Assembly (NCBI GenBank): GCA_963777285.1
Contig: CAVZPR010000002.1
Coordinates: forward strand, 1,054,001-1,118,000
Source of the DNA: JAFARE01 sp963777285
GTDB lineage: Bacteria > Chloroflexota > Dormibacteria > Aeolococcales > Aeolococcaceae
Direction: 5' to 3'
Length of the DNA: 64,000 bases
In this document: piece after piece, positions 26,575 to 36,830 of the stretch
Numbering within the stretch: position 1 is the first letter of the stretch
Layout of the letters: each line of letters begins with the position of its first letter
Notes under the pieces: generated by a model
Seen by the model: only the letters and a program-made list of their open reading frames with translations
Told to the model about the DNA's origin: nothing
Database searches by the model: none
Made by a program: the position numbers and the translations under genes

Positions 26575-27510
26575 TCAGCGCTGGCTTTCCAGCGCCCACT
26601 CCTTGGCGATGAGCTCCCATCCGGTGCGCGCATCGGGGATGGTTGGCTTCCACCCGGTCGCCTCGTGCAGCTTGCCCGCGCTCACGCGCTGCGAACGGCT
26701 GAGGTACGACCACGCCTGTCCCATGACGAACGGACCGAAGAAGGCCGGAAGGCGTCGCATCGGCGGCGCATCCACCGCGCGGGCGAGTGCCGCCAGGTTG
26801 TCGCGCAGCGGCATCGGCTTGTCGTCGGCGACGTTGTACACCCCCGCAGGGGCGTCGAGGGCAGCGACCACCGCGGCAGCTGCGTCGGTGACGTGGATGC
26901 TGGAGAAGTAGTTGCGCGACGGTCCGACGAGCGTGAACCGCCGCCGCTGCATCAGCGTGGCCAGCTCCAAGCTCTGCACCGAATCGGCGGCGTAGAACCC
27001 GGCGAAGCGAAGGACGATTCCACGACCGCCGGCGTCGGTGACGATCTGCGCCTTCTGCTCGCCCGCCTCGGCGTCCTGCAGCGGGGTCGCCTCTGCCGTG
27101 TCCAGCGGCGCCACCTCGTCGAGCCAGGCGTCGCCGCCGTCGGCGTACAGGAAGGTGACCGATTCGTGGACGTACACTGCGACGCCTTCCGTGACGCAGG
27201 CCGAGGCGATCAGCCGGGCGCTCTCGTTGCGCAGCCGCCCCGTGTCGACCCACTCGCGGCTGAAGCGCACCCGGCGGAGACCTGGGATCCTGGTCGTGAG
27301 CCGCAGCACGGCGTCGCTGCCGGCGACCGCCGCGCGGACCTCGTCCGCGTTGAAGAGGTCCACCGAGACCGGGGTGGCGCCGGCCCGCCGCACGATCTGC
27401 TCGCCGTCCGTGTTGCGAGCCGTGGCCCGCGTCTCGTGGCCCGCCGCCGACAGGGCGCGGACGGCGCGCCGCCCCAGCACGCCGGTTCCGCCGGCGACGA
27501 ACACCTTCAT
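26575..27510 (-). CDS. NAD(P)-dependent epimerase/dehydratase-like protein
   Basis: 311-residue extended SDR. The cofactor motif GGTGVLG is at residues 7-13 (VFVAGGTGVLGRRAV), and DLFNADEVRAAVAGSDAV follows as in sugar epimerases. The expected YxxxK is not present: the matching stretch reads AEAGEQKA, with Ala in place of Tyr. Some members of this branch are known to lack it, so it may bind NAD(P) without classical epimerase chemistry. It sits alone on the minus strand between two peptide-import operons and is divergent from binding-protein gene 2. Confidence 0.82.
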   Translation of the reverse strand: MKVFVAGGTGVLGRRAVRALSAAGHETRATARNTDGEQIVRRAGATPVSVDLFNADEVRAAVAGSDAVLRLTTRIPGLRRVRFSREWVDTGRLRNESARLIASACVTEGVAVYVHESVTFLYADGGDAWLDEVAPLDTAEATPLQDAEAGEQKAQIVTDAGGRGIVLRFAGFYAADSVQSLELATLMQRRRFTLVGPSRNYFSSIHVTDAAAAVVAALDAPAGVYNVADDKPMPLRDNLAALARAVDAPPMRRLPAFFGPFVMGQAWSYLSRSQRVSAGKLHEATGWKPTIPDARTGWELIAKEWALESQR

Positions 27511-27728
27511 ATATATGTCGCGATCATCGACTCAGGCTCCAGATGGTAGCGAGGGGCCGGCGGTGCGCCGCCGGCCGACTGCGCCGGCCGAAATCATCCC
27601 GACGGGGGATAGCCTCGCCGTGGCGGCAGTCGCTATTCTTCGGTCACGTGCGGCCCCAGGGCTTTCTTTGGCCACTCTGTCGTGTCCTGCCCTCGGGTTG
27701 CTGTGTCGGGCACCCAGGAGGACAGAAG

Positions 27729-29699
27729 TTGCGACTACCCATGTTGACCGGGGGCGGCGCCGGCCGCTCCGGAGCAGGCTGGAAGCTGGGCAAGCGCGCC
27801 AGCGTCGTGGCCTTCGCCGCGATCGGCGTCGCGGCCTGCGGCGGCGGCACCACGAACAGTGGCACGCCGAGCGCGAACCTCTTCGACCCAGCGCAGTTCA
27901 ACACTTCCAATGTGTCCTGGCTGGCCGCCAACCAGAACGCCAGCGGCTCGCCGCAGACGGGCGGCACGCTGACCGTGGCGGGCAGCACCGACTTCTCCGC
28001 GGCCCTCGACCCGCAGGCTGAGTACGAGACCATCGGCTTCTCGGTGGAGCGGGTCTTCACCCGCCAGCTGGTGACCTATCCTGCCTCGACCAACCTGGTC
28101 ACGGCCGACAGCATCGTCCCCGACGCTGCGGCGAGCATGCCGACCGTCAGCTCGGACGGCCTCACGTACACTTTCAAGATCCGTCCGGGTGTCATGTGGA
28201 ACACCACGCCGCCGCGGCAGGTGACCTCACAGGACTTCGAGCGCGGCCTCAGGCGCGAGTGCGATCCCACCGTTGCCCCGAATGCGAATCCGGGCTACTA
28301 CAGCGCCGAGATCGCCGGCTTCTCCTCGTACTGCAGCGGCTTCGAGAACATGGCGGGCACGGCGACCGCAGCCCAGCGCAAGGCGTACATCACGGGCACC
28401 CCGATCTCCGGCATCAGCACGCCAGACTCGTCGACGATCGTGTTCAAGCTGAACGCGCCGTCGGTGGACTTCCTCAACCTTCTGGCGCTGCCGTTCGCGT
28501 CGGCCGTGCCTGCCGAGGAGCTGAACTTCGTGCCCCTGACGCCGGGCAACCCGCTGTTCTCCGACGGACCCTACGAGGTCACGGGGTGCACGGGGCTGAG
28601 CACTGCCTCGGGCTACAACGACTGCACCGGCTACGACGTCGGACATTCGGTCACGTTCGACAAGAATCCGGCGTGGAGCCAGAGCAGCGACCCGGTCCGC
28701 AAGCAGTACGTGGACGGCATCTCCATCAAGCTGGACCTGGGCGGCGCGGCAGCCGAGTCCGAGGTGCAGCAGGACATCGTCGCCGGCACGACCGACCTGT
28801 CGTTCAACACCGTGGTCCCGACCGCGGACCTCGCCGGCCTCGCGTCGCACAACGACGCGCGCTTCGGCTCGTTCCCGACGCCGGGCAACACCAACCCCTA
28901 CCTGGTGTTCAACGTGCACAGCGGCAACAACGGCGGTGCCCTGACCAAGGTGGCGGTGCGGCAGGCCCTGGAGTACGCGCTGGACAAGGTGGCGCTCACC
29001 AAGATCTACGGCGGGCCGACCTTCAACCAGCCGTTGAACCAGGTCATCGCCCCGGGCGCCGAGGGCTACCAGCAGTTCGATCCCTATCCCACGCCCAACA
29101 ACCAGGGTGACCCGGCCAAGTGCAAGACCATGCTGGCCGCGGCGGGATACTCCAGCGGACTGACGCTGAAGGACTACTACCGCGACAACGGCAAGCATCC
29201 GGCGATCTTCCAGGAGGTGCAGCACGACTTCGCCAAGTGCGGCGTGACCGTGCAGGGCACCCCGATCTCGACCGGCTACTACGGCTCCAAGGGCATCGGC
29301 GTCGCCGCCTCGACGGCCGCCGGCGGTGACGCGATCCTGGCGCAGGGCGCCTGGGACATCACCGAGCCCGGCTGGGTGCCGGACTGGTTCGGCCCCAACA
29401 ACGGCCGCGCCACCCTCCCCGACCTCTTCGACGGCGCGAGCAGCTTCCCGGGCACCGACTGGGGCGGGTACGACAACCCGGCGGTGGACAGCCTGGTGAC
29501 CCAGGCCGAATCCGCCACCAGCCAGCCGGCCGCGGCCGGCCTGTGGCACCAGGCGGACGTCAAGATCATGGCCGACGCGCCGTTCATCCCCTTCATGACG
29601 CAGCTGACCAACGTCATGCGTTCCACCCGCGTGCACAACGCGATCTTCTCCCCGTTCGGCGACAACTACGACCTGAGCCAGGTCTGGCTCTCCAGCTGA
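27729..29699 (+). CDS. Peptide ABC transporter substrate-binding lipoprotein (system 2)
   Basis: 656-residue SBP_bac_5-family protein. TTG at 27729 follows an AGGAGG site at seven-base spacing; ATG at 27741 is the alternative. The signal peptide has a long basic n-region and a lipobox GVAAC. Typical features are DGLTYTFKIRPGVMWN, SQDFERGLRRECDP, VRQALEYALDKVAL and a C-terminal peptide-binding lobe. It supplies the second peptide importer. The frame runs on upstream, but that part has no ribosome site and includes non-family sequence. About 220 bases separate it from the divergent epimerase; I see no clear promoter there. Confidence 0.9.
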   Translation: MRLPMLTGGGAGRSGAGWKLGKRASVVAFAAIGVAACGGGTTNSGTPSANLFDPAQFNTSNVSWLAANQNASGSPQTGGTLTVAGSTDFSAALDPQAEYETIGFSVERVFTRQLVTYPASTNLVTADSIVPDAAASMPTVSSDGLTYTFKIRPGVMWNTTPPRQVTSQDFERGLRRECDPTVAPNANPGYYSAEIAGFSSYCSGFENMAGTATAAQRKAYITGTPISGISTPDSSTIVFKLNAPSVDFLNLLALPFASAVPAEELNFVPLTPGNPLFSDGPYEVTGCTGLSTASGYNDCTGYDVGHSVTFDKNPAWSQSSDPVRKQYVDGISIKLDLGGAAAESEVQQDIVAGTTDLSFNTVVPTADLAGLASHNDARFGSFPTPGNTNPYLVFNVHSGNNGGALTKVAVRQALEYALDKVALTKIYGGPTFNQPLNQVIAPGAEGYQQFDPYPTPNNQGDPAKCKTMLAAAGYSSGLTLKDYYRDNGKHPAIFQEVQHDFAKCGVTVQGTPISTGYYGSKGIGVAASTAAGGDAILAQGAWDITEPGWVPDWFGPNNGRATLPDLFDGASSFPGTDWGGYDNPAVDSLVTQAESATSQPAAAGLWHQADVKIMADAPFIPFMTQLTNVMRSTRVHNAIFSPFGDNYDLSQVWLSS

Positions 29700-29722
29700 C
29701 CAGGATCTAGGCAGCGCAGCGC

Positions 29723-29751
29723 GATGCCCGCCGCCCTAGGCGGCGGGCATC
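29723..29751 (+). terminator. Intercistronic hairpin after binding-protein gene 2
   Basis: A perfect 13-base inverted repeat (gatgcccgccgcc with its complement) around a cta loop begins 23 bases after the binding-protein stop and ends 22 bases before the next start. Outer bases cagcgc/gcgctg can extend the stem. No T-run follows, so attenuation or 3'-end protection is as likely as full termination. Confidence 0.7.
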
Positions 29752-29773
29752 CTCGCGCTGTAAGGTTCATTTC

Positions 29774-30851
29774 GTGACCCTCCTGAGCGTCGAGGACCTC
29801 ACGGTGTCGTTCCCGACCTCAGACGGGCTGGTGCAGGCCGTGCGCGGCCTGTCCTTCAGCGTCGACACCGGAAAAACGCTCGGCGTGGTCGGTGAATCAG
29901 GGTCCGGCAAGAGCGTTTCGGCCCTGACCATGCTCGGGCTCAACCCCGGCGCCGACATCAGCGGGAAGGCTCTGTTCAACGGCAAGGACCTGCTGACGAT
30001 GCAGGAACAAGAGCTGCGCGGCATCCGCGGCGCGGATATCGCGATGATCTTCCAGGACCCGCTGTCCAGCCTGCACCCGCACTTCCGCGTCGGCTGGCAG
30101 ATCAGCGAAGCAATTCGCGCACACGCGCGCATGAGCCGGGACCAAGCAAGGAAGCAGGCGGTGGAGCTGCTGCGCCTGGTCAACATCCCGCAGCCGGACC
30201 GCCGAGTCGAGGCGTTCCCCCACGAGCTGTCGGGAGGCATGCGGCAGCGCGTGATGATCGCAATGGCGCTGGCACTGAAGCCGAAGCTGCTCATCGCCGA
30301 CGAGCCCACCACGGCGCTCGATGCAACCGTACAGGCGCAACTCATGGAGCTGCTGGTGAACATGCAGCGCGAAGTGGGTATGGCGATGATCATCATCACG
30401 CACGACCTCGGCGTGGTGGCGACCGTCGCCGACGAGGTGCTGGTGATGTACGCGGGACGTGCAGCCGAGCGCGCCAACGCGCGCTCCATCTTCTACCAGG
30501 CGCACCACCCGTACGCTCGCGGCCTGCTCGCGTCGATACCGTCGTCGACCGGTGCGGCGGGGCGGCTGATCCCCATAGTGGGGCAGCCGCCGAGCCTGAT
30601 TCGCCTCCCGACCGGATGCCCCTTCCATCCGCGCTGTCCCTTCGCCATGGAGACGTGCATCGACGACCAGCCTGAGCTGGCACCGGTGGGCAGCGAGCCG
30701 GATCACACGTCTGCGTGCTGGCTGCCGCCGGAAGCCGTGGGTGTCGGATCCGCCGCGGACGCGATGCGCCGCCAGTACGCAGACAGCCGCCGCGGTGTGC
30801 GCGCAGCGCGCCTGCCGGGCGTGAAGGCGGCGCGCGAGGAGGCAGCCGCGT

Positions 30852-30859
<8 letters not shown>
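29774..30859 (+). CDS. Peptide ABC transporter ATP-binding protein, DppD-type (system 2)
   Basis: 361-residue ATPase. Walker A is GESGSGKS (40-47), the Q-loop is IFQDPLSSLHPH, the signature is LSGGMRQRVMIAMAL, and Walker B is LLIADEPTTALD. The OppD-type C-terminal block GCPFHPRCPFAMETC is present, with a further Cys in SACW. The GTG start lies 22 bases after the hairpin that follows the binding-protein gene. Its tail (after residue 320) is basic and Ala-rich. The gene overlaps the DppF-type gene by eight bases. Confidence 0.92.
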
Positions 30860-31918
<1,059 letters not shown>

Positions 31919-31922
<4 letters not shown>

Positions 31923-32902
31923 GCCTGACGACAGTCGAAACCGCAGAACCCATCGCCCTGCCGCAGGAGGCGGCTCCGGGCAAGGCCATCGAGGGGCGGT
32001 CGCCGCTGACGCTCGCCTTCGCCCGCCTGCGTCGCGACCGCGTCGCCGCCATCGCCGTGGGCATGATCCTGTTCATGGCGCTGCTCGCGATCTGCGCGCC
32101 GCTCATCGCGACGCTCACCGGGCACGGCCCCACCGACGCCAACCTCGACACCGGCACCGACGCCACGGGCCAGCCACTGGGCCCCGGTACCAACGGCTAC
32201 ATCCTGGGCACCGACAACCTGGGGCGAGACATCCTGGTGCGCATCGCCTATGGCGCGCAGATCTCGCTGCTGGTCGGCGTGGTCGCCACCGCGCTGGCCA
32301 CGGTCGTGGGCATCATCCTCGGGCTCATCGCCGGGTACTTCGGCGGCTGGATCGACACCTTCCTCGCCCGTCTGATGGACGTGGTGCTGTCGTTCCCCTA
32401 CGTGCTCTTCGCGGTCGCGCTGGTGTCGGTCTTCGGGCCGAGCCTCCCGCTCACCATCCTGGTGATCGCCTTCTTCTCCTGGGCGGCGATCGGAAGAATC
32501 GTGCGCGGCCAGGCGCTGTCGCAACGTGAAAAGGAATATGTGGAGGCGGCGCACTCGATGGGCGCCGGCAACCTGCGCATCATGTTCGTTGACATCCTGC
32601 CCAACCTGATCGCGCCGGTCATCGTGCTGGGCACGCTGCTGATACCCGTGGCCATCGTCTTCGAGGCGACGCTGTCCTTCCTGGGGCTGGGCATCGTCGC
32701 ACCGACTCCATCGTGGGGGAACATGCTGGCCGACGCCCAGGGCGATTACGTCGCGTGGTGGTGGTGGATCTTCCCCATGATCTTCCTGCTCATCACCACG
32801 CTGGGCTTCAATCTCCTCGGCGACGCCGTGCGTGACGCCATGGATCCGCGCACCGAGCGCATCTTCGCCACCAAGCGCAAGGTCAAGGCGGCGTCGACAT
32901 GA
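31919..32902 (+). CDS. Peptide ABC transporter permease, DppC-type (system 2)
   Basis: 327-residue permease. An N-terminal hydrophilic segment of about 40 residues is followed by a first helix, then LGTDNLGRDILVRIAYG, an EAA loop (EYVEAAHSMGAGNLR) near residue 215, and the family end GFNLLGDAVRDAMDPR. It forms the channel with the DppB-type protein encoded next. ATGA overlaps at both ends show tight coupling with the ATPase and DppB genes. Confidence 0.92.
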
Positions 32903-33861
32903 TCCGCTTTCTGATCCGGCGCACGGTCTTCGGCATCTTCACGCTGTGGGTGATCCTCACCCTGGTGTTCATCCTGTATTTCGTGGCCCCGCACGACGTG
33001 GCCCGCAACCTCGCGGGGCGGGCGGCCACGCCCGCGCTGCTGGCCAACATCCGCCACACCCTGGGGCTGGATCAGCCGATCATCGTGCAGTACTGGAACT
33101 ACCTGGTGCGGCTGGCGCACTTCGACTTCGGAACCTCGTTCCTGAACCGGCTGCCCGTGACCACGATCATGGCGCGCGCCGTGACCGTCGACATCTCGCT
33201 GGCAATCGGGGCGGCGATCATCTGGATGGCGCTGGGCATCAGCGTCGGCGTGCTTGCGGCGCGCCGGCCGCGCAGCATCTGGGACCGAGGAGCCACGGTG
33301 TTCGTGCTCACCGGCATCTCGATGCCCACATTCATCCTGGGTTTGCTGCTGATCTACGTGTTCTTCTACATCCTCACCGTTCACGGGATCACGTTCTTCC
33401 CGCAGCCGGGCACGTACGTGCCCATCACGACGAATCCCCTCGAGTGGGCGCGTGATCTCATATTGCCGTGGATCACGCTTGCCCTCATCTCCGCGGCGAC
33501 CTATTCGCGACTGACACGCAGCTCGCTGCTGGACACGCTGGGTGAGGACTACATCCGCACCGCGCGGGCCAAGGGCCTCAGCGAGCGGCGCGTGGTGTAC
33601 CGTCACGCGCTGCGCAGCGCGCTGACCCCGATCGTCACGCAGTTCGGCATCGACTTCGCCACCGTGCTCGGTGGTGCGATCGTGACCGAGAGCGTGTTCG
33701 GGCTCCCCGGGCTGGGGCTCAAGGTGGTGCAGTCGATCGGTCTGCAGGACCTGCCCACGGTGATCGGCATCGTGCTGCTGGCGTCGGCATTCGTCGTCGT
33801 GGCCAACATCGTGGTCGACGCCTTCTACGCGGTGCTGGATCCGCGCGTCCGCCTCTCGTAG
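32899..33861 (+). CDS. Peptide ABC transporter permease, DppB-type (system 2)
   Basis: 320-residue permease with the N-terminal FLIRRTVFGIFTLWVILTLV, the EAA loop DYIRTARAKGLSERRV near residue 220, and the family end VLDPRVRLS. It completes the second importer. The operon order here is binding protein, D, F, C, B, whereas system 1 is binding protein, B, C, D, F, so the two are not a simple recent tandem duplication. Convergent with the sugar dehydrogenase gene, 12 bases away. Confidence 0.92.
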   Translation: MIRFLIRRTVFGIFTLWVILTLVFILYFVAPHDVARNLAGRAATPALLANIRHTLGLDQPIIVQYWNYLVRLAHFDFGTSFLNRLPVTTIMARAVTVDISLAIGAAIIWMALGISVGVLAARRPRSIWDRGATVFVLTGISMPTFILGLLLIYVFFYILTVHGITFFPQPGTYVPITTNPLEWARDLILPWITLALISAATYSRLTRSSLLDTLGEDYIRTARAKGLSERRVVYRHALRSALTPIVTQFGIDFATVLGGAIVTESVFGLPGLGLKVVQSIGLQDLPTVIGIVLLASAFVVVANIVVDAFYAVLDPRVRLS

Positions 33862-33873
33862 CAGGCACCGCGC

Positions 33874-35022
33874 TCACGCGAGCCGGTGGATGGCGGACAG
33901 GTCGGAGTAGTACAGCGCGTGGTCGGGGCCTTCGACGACGTCGAGGAGGCAGCCCGGCGGCCCGGCGGCCACCTGTGCGTGCGGGCTCCCCGGCGTCACC
34001 ACCGCCATGCCGCGGTCGAGCGAGCAGAACACGAGATGGCCGGCGTACGGCGCCGGGCCCATGGAGTCGACGAACGTCGCGCCCGTGGGCACGTACGTCG
34101 ACTGCTCGCTGCTCCAGCTGGGCGGTGTCCTGCCACCGCACGACGCGGCCTCGAGCGGGTGGCTGTACCCGTAGCACAGCGGCCACTGGTACGCGGCCCC
34201 TTTGACGACGTTCTCCAACAGCAGGTCGTAGCCGGTGGCGGGTGAGCCCGCGTCGCCGGACGGACCGTTGCTGGTGACCGCCAGCTGCCCGCCCGGTCCG
34301 AATGCGATGCCGAAGGGGTTGCGCAGCCCGTAGGCCCAGACGGGGTCTGCCGGGCCGAACGGGTTGTCCGCGGGGATGGAACCGTCCGGGTTGTAGCGCA
34401 GGATCTTTCCCCGCGGGTCGGCGCGGTTCTGCGCCGCCTCTGCCGTGTGCTCGTCGCCGAGGGTCACGTAGAGCTTGCCATCAGGACCGAACGCAATCCG
34501 TCCGCCCTTGTGGCAGCAGTCGCCTCCGGATGGCAACGTCACGATGATCCGCGGTTTGGCACCGCGCCCATCGCAGTCCGTCCAGCGAATCACGTGCTGA
34601 TGCGCGTAGTCGCGATCGGAGTAGAACGCGTACACGTACCGGTCGCGCGCGAAGGTGGGGCTGATCGCGAGCCCGAGCAGCCCGCGCTCGCTGTACGACC
34701 CGTCCGGCTGCGCCGTCACCGTCGGCACGGTGGCGAAGACGCGGCTCGTGCCGCCCTGCCACACACGCACCGTGCCCGAGCGCAGCGTGTAGAAGAGGCG
34801 GCCGTCCGGGGCGAAGGCCATGGCGGTGACGAAGCCCGCCCGGATGTCGCCAGCCGGCGGTGTCTGCTGCGGGGTGGCACACGGGTTGGCGCTGGTGGCA
34901 GCACCGCTCGTCGCCGGGGCGGTGGTCGCCGCCGGCGTGGCCGTGGGCGCCGGCGTTGTGGCGCACGCAGCAAGCGCGCCGGCCATTGCCCCAATCAGCG
35001 ACAGGCGAAGCGAGGGGCTCAT
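33874..35022 (-). CDS. Glucose/sorbosone dehydrogenase-like lipoprotein (PQQ-type propeller)
   Basis: 382 residues from ATG at 35022. The signal peptide ends in the lipobox LAAC (Cys20), followed by a Thr/Ala/Pro-rich linker to about residue 45. The rest is a six-bladed GSDH beta-propeller with MAFAPDGRLFYTLRSG, GLLGLAISPTFARDRYVYAFYS, GRIAFGPDGKLYVTLGDEH, and ADPVWAYGLRNPFGIAFGP, as in soluble aldose sugar dehydrogenases that use pyrroloquinoline quinone. It is probably exported and membrane-anchored. No PQQ synthesis genes are in the window, so cofactor use is inferred from the family only. Confidence 0.87.
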   Translation of the reverse strand: MSPSLRLSLIGAMAGALAACATTPAPTATPAATTAPATSGAATSANPCATPQQTPPAGDIRAGFVTAMAFAPDGRLFYTLRSGTVRVWQGGTSRVFATVPTVTAQPDGSYSERGLLGLAISPTFARDRYVYAFYSDRDYAHQHVIRWTDCDGRGAKPRIIVTLPSGGDCCHKGGRIAFGPDGKLYVTLGDEHTAEAAQNRADPRGKILRYNPDGSIPADNPFGPADPVWAYGLRNPFGIAFGPGGQLAVTSNGPSGDAGSPATGYDLLLENVVKGAAYQWPLCYGYSHPLEAASCGGRTPPSWSSEQSTYVPTGATFVDSMGPAPYAGHLVFCSLDRGMAVVTPGSPHAQVAAGPPGCLLDVVEGPDHALYYSDLSAIHRLA

Positions 35023-35087
35023 GGGGACACGATAGTCAGCGTTGCTCCGGCGAAGGGTTCTTCGCCGGGTCCCGGAGCGCCGGAGCC

Positions 35088-35480
35088 TCAGGAGGCGCGT
35101 GCTGGTGTCTGTGCCGGCTCCTGGGCGAGGTGCTGCCTGGCCCAGGCGTCGATGGCGTCGATCACCCGCTGCAGGTCGACCCCCGCCGGGGCGAGGGCGT
35201 ACGAGGTGCGCGGCGGCATGTACGAGTGGACCGTGCGCGCCACCAGGCCGAGGTCCTCGAGGCGGTCGAGGCGAAGCTTGAGGGTGGCGGGGTTGCAGCC
35301 GCCCACGGTGCGGCCCAGCTCGTTGAAGCCCATGGGTCCTTCCAAGAGCGCCCGGACGATGTGCATCGTCCACTTCTCCTGAAGCACCTGGATCGCCTCG
35401 TGCACCGGGCAGTAGTCGTTCGCGTCCATGCGGTACCGGGATCGTACCCTGGTGGAAGCAGGCTCGTGGGAAAAACTCAT
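35088..35480 (-). CDS. HxlR-family transcriptional regulator
   Basis: 130-residue winged-helix protein. The HxlR signature is CPVHEAIQVLQEKWTMHIVR, with Cys24 at the conserved position, then GFNELGRTVGGCNPATLKLRLDRLEDLGLV and the wing region PPRTSYALAPAG. HxlR proteins often sense electrophiles or oxidants through the N-terminal Cys and control a divergent gene. Here the divergent gene is yceI, and the shared 94-base region holds a sigma70-type promoter, so control of yceI and of itself is likely. ATG at 35480 is followed by an in-frame ATG at residue 18. Confidence 0.9.
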   Translation of the reverse strand: MSFSHEPASTRVRSRYRMDANDYCPVHEAIQVLQEKWTMHIVRALLEGPMGFNELGRTVGGCNPATLKLRLDRLEDLGLVARTVHSYMPPRTSYALAPAGVDLQRVIDAIDAWARQHLAQEPAQTPARAS

Positions 35481-35483
35481 CGC

Positions 35484-35513
35484 TTGACTAAATATAGCAC
35501 TCCGGGGTATGAT
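35484..35513 (+). promoter_or_regulatory. Sigma70-type promoter for the yceI operon
   Basis: TTGACT at 35484-35489 and TATGAT at 35508-35513 are separated by 18 bases, close to consensus for this GC-rich genome. The -35 box begins four bases from the hxlR start codon, so the regulator probably binds across this site. On the opposite strand TATATT lies about ten bases from the hxlR ATG, a possible -10 for a nearly leaderless hxlR transcript. Confidence 0.7.
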
Positions 35514-35574
35514 GCGCTACAAGACAAAAGCGGCGACCTACCGGCGAGGCAGGAACCCACATAGGAGAAGAGCC

Positions 35575-36141
35575 ATGGAGTGGACCCTCGATCCGCACCA
35601 CACCAGCGTCAGCTTCAGCGCCAAGCACCTCGGAGTCGCCACGGTGCGCGGCCACTTCGGGAAGGTGGAGGCTGACATCCAGCTCGACGACCCCGATGAC
35701 CCGACCACCGCTCGGGGCCTCGTGACGGTCGACGCCGCGAGCATCGACACCGGCAACGAGCAGCGCGACGCCCACCTGCGCAGCGCCGACTTCCTCGAGG
35801 CCGACAAGTATCCGTCGATCACGTTCAGCGCCAAGTCGATCGCTCCTGCGAGCGACGGGATGTACCGGGTCACCGGCGATCTCACGATCAAGGACGTGAC
35901 CCGGGAGATCACGCTCGATTACGAGCACAACGGCATGGCGACTGACCCGTACGGCAACACCAAGGTCGGCGGCACGCTGACGGGTTCGATCGACCGCACG
36001 CAGTGGGGGCTGCGCTGGAACGTCCCGCTCGGCGGCGGGGGGCTGCTCGTGTCTGAAAAGGTCAAGCTCGAGATCGACGGCGAGCTTGCGGCCGTGAAGG
36101 AGGCCGTGACGTCCGGCGCCGAGGCCGAGTCGCGGAGCTGA
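35575..36141 (+). CDS. yceI: YceI family protein
   Basis: 188-residue lipocalin-like protein. The start WTLDPHHTSVSFSAKHLGVATVRGHF and later HLRSADFLEADKYPSITFSAK are classic YceI features. YceI proteins bind polyisoprenoid or other long lipids in a beta-barrel. No signal peptide is seen, so this one is likely cytoplasmic, as in many Gram-positive-type members. ATG at 35575 follows an aggagaa site. It is divergent from the HxlR gene and followed one base later by a DsbA-like gene, forming a small stress-type operon. Confidence 0.93.
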   Translation: MEWTLDPHHTSVSFSAKHLGVATVRGHFGKVEADIQLDDPDDPTTARGLVTVDAASIDTGNEQRDAHLRSADFLEADKYPSITFSAKSIAPASDGMYRVTGDLTIKDVTREITLDYEHNGMATDPYGNTKVGGTLTGSIDRTQWGLRWNVPLGGGGLLVSEKVKLEIDGELAAVKEAVTSGAEAESRS

Positions 36142-36142
36142 G

Positions 36143-36799
36143 GTGGCGGACGCGGTCCGCTTCCACTTCGACCCGCGCTGTCCGTGGTGCTACCAGACGT
36201 CGCGTTGGATAGCCAGGCTGGAGGAGCTGGGCGAGATCACCGTCACATGGGCGGTGTTCTCGCTCGCCATCGCCAACCAGGGTGACGAGGGGCGGGCCAC
36301 CGCGGACCGGGCCGGCGCTCCGGTCCTGCGCACCACCGTGGCCGTCCGCCGCGCAGCCGGCGACGCCGCTGCGGGGCGGTTCTACGCTGCGATGGGCGCG
36401 GCGGTGCACGAGCGCGGCGAGAGCGTCGACGACCCGGAAGTGATCGACGCCGCCCTGCGCGTTGCCGGTATCGACGCCGCCGTGCGTCGCCATGCCATGG
36501 ACGATCCCAGCACGTGGGACGCGGTGCAGCAGGAACACGACGAGCTCGTGCGCACGCAGCACGGCTTCGGTGTGCCCACGATCGTCCTCGACGGAGGAGC
36601 CGGTCCAGCCATCTTCGGGCCGGTCATCGTCGACGTGCCCGACGACCGTGGTGCCGTCGAGCTCTGGCGTCACGTCGCCTGGCTGGTGCGCAATGAAAAC
36701 TTTGCGGAGCTGAAGCGGGAACGCACCAGGCTGCCGGACCTCGAGAGCATCCGCCGCTACGAGAAGCTCAGGGCGGAGCGCCAGTCACACGCCGCGTGA
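36143..36799 (+). CDS. DsbA-family thioredoxin-fold protein
   Basis: 218 residues. The N-terminus is VRFHFDPRCPWCYQTSRWI with the redox motif Cys13-Pro-Trp-Cys16, and the helical insertion and C-terminal VPTIVLDG (cis-Pro region) fit the DsbA/FrnE/2-hydroxychromene-isomerase group. No signal peptide is present, so it is probably a cytoplasmic disulfide or thiol-transfer enzyme; some actinobacterial relatives use mycothiol. GTG lies one base after the yceI stop, so both are probably co-transcribed from the promoter at 35484. The exact substrate is not known. Confidence 0.87.
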   Translation: MADAVRFHFDPRCPWCYQTSRWIARLEELGEITVTWAVFSLAIANQGDEGRATADRAGAPVLRTTVAVRRAAGDAAAGRFYAAMGAAVHERGESVDDPEVIDAALRVAGIDAAVRRHAMDDPSTWDAVQQEHDELVRTQHGFGVPTIVLDGGAGPAIFGPVIVDVPDDRGAVELWRHVAWLVRNENFAELKRERTRLPDLESIRRYEKLRAERQSHAA

Positions 36800-36830
36800 T
36801 GCGGCTGATGCGGGAGTACGCTCGGCATCC

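Noticed and set aside
27511..27728. Promoter search upstream of binding-protein gene 2.
   Set aside because: A TATTCT-like box near 27634 has no matching -35 hexamer at suitable spacing.
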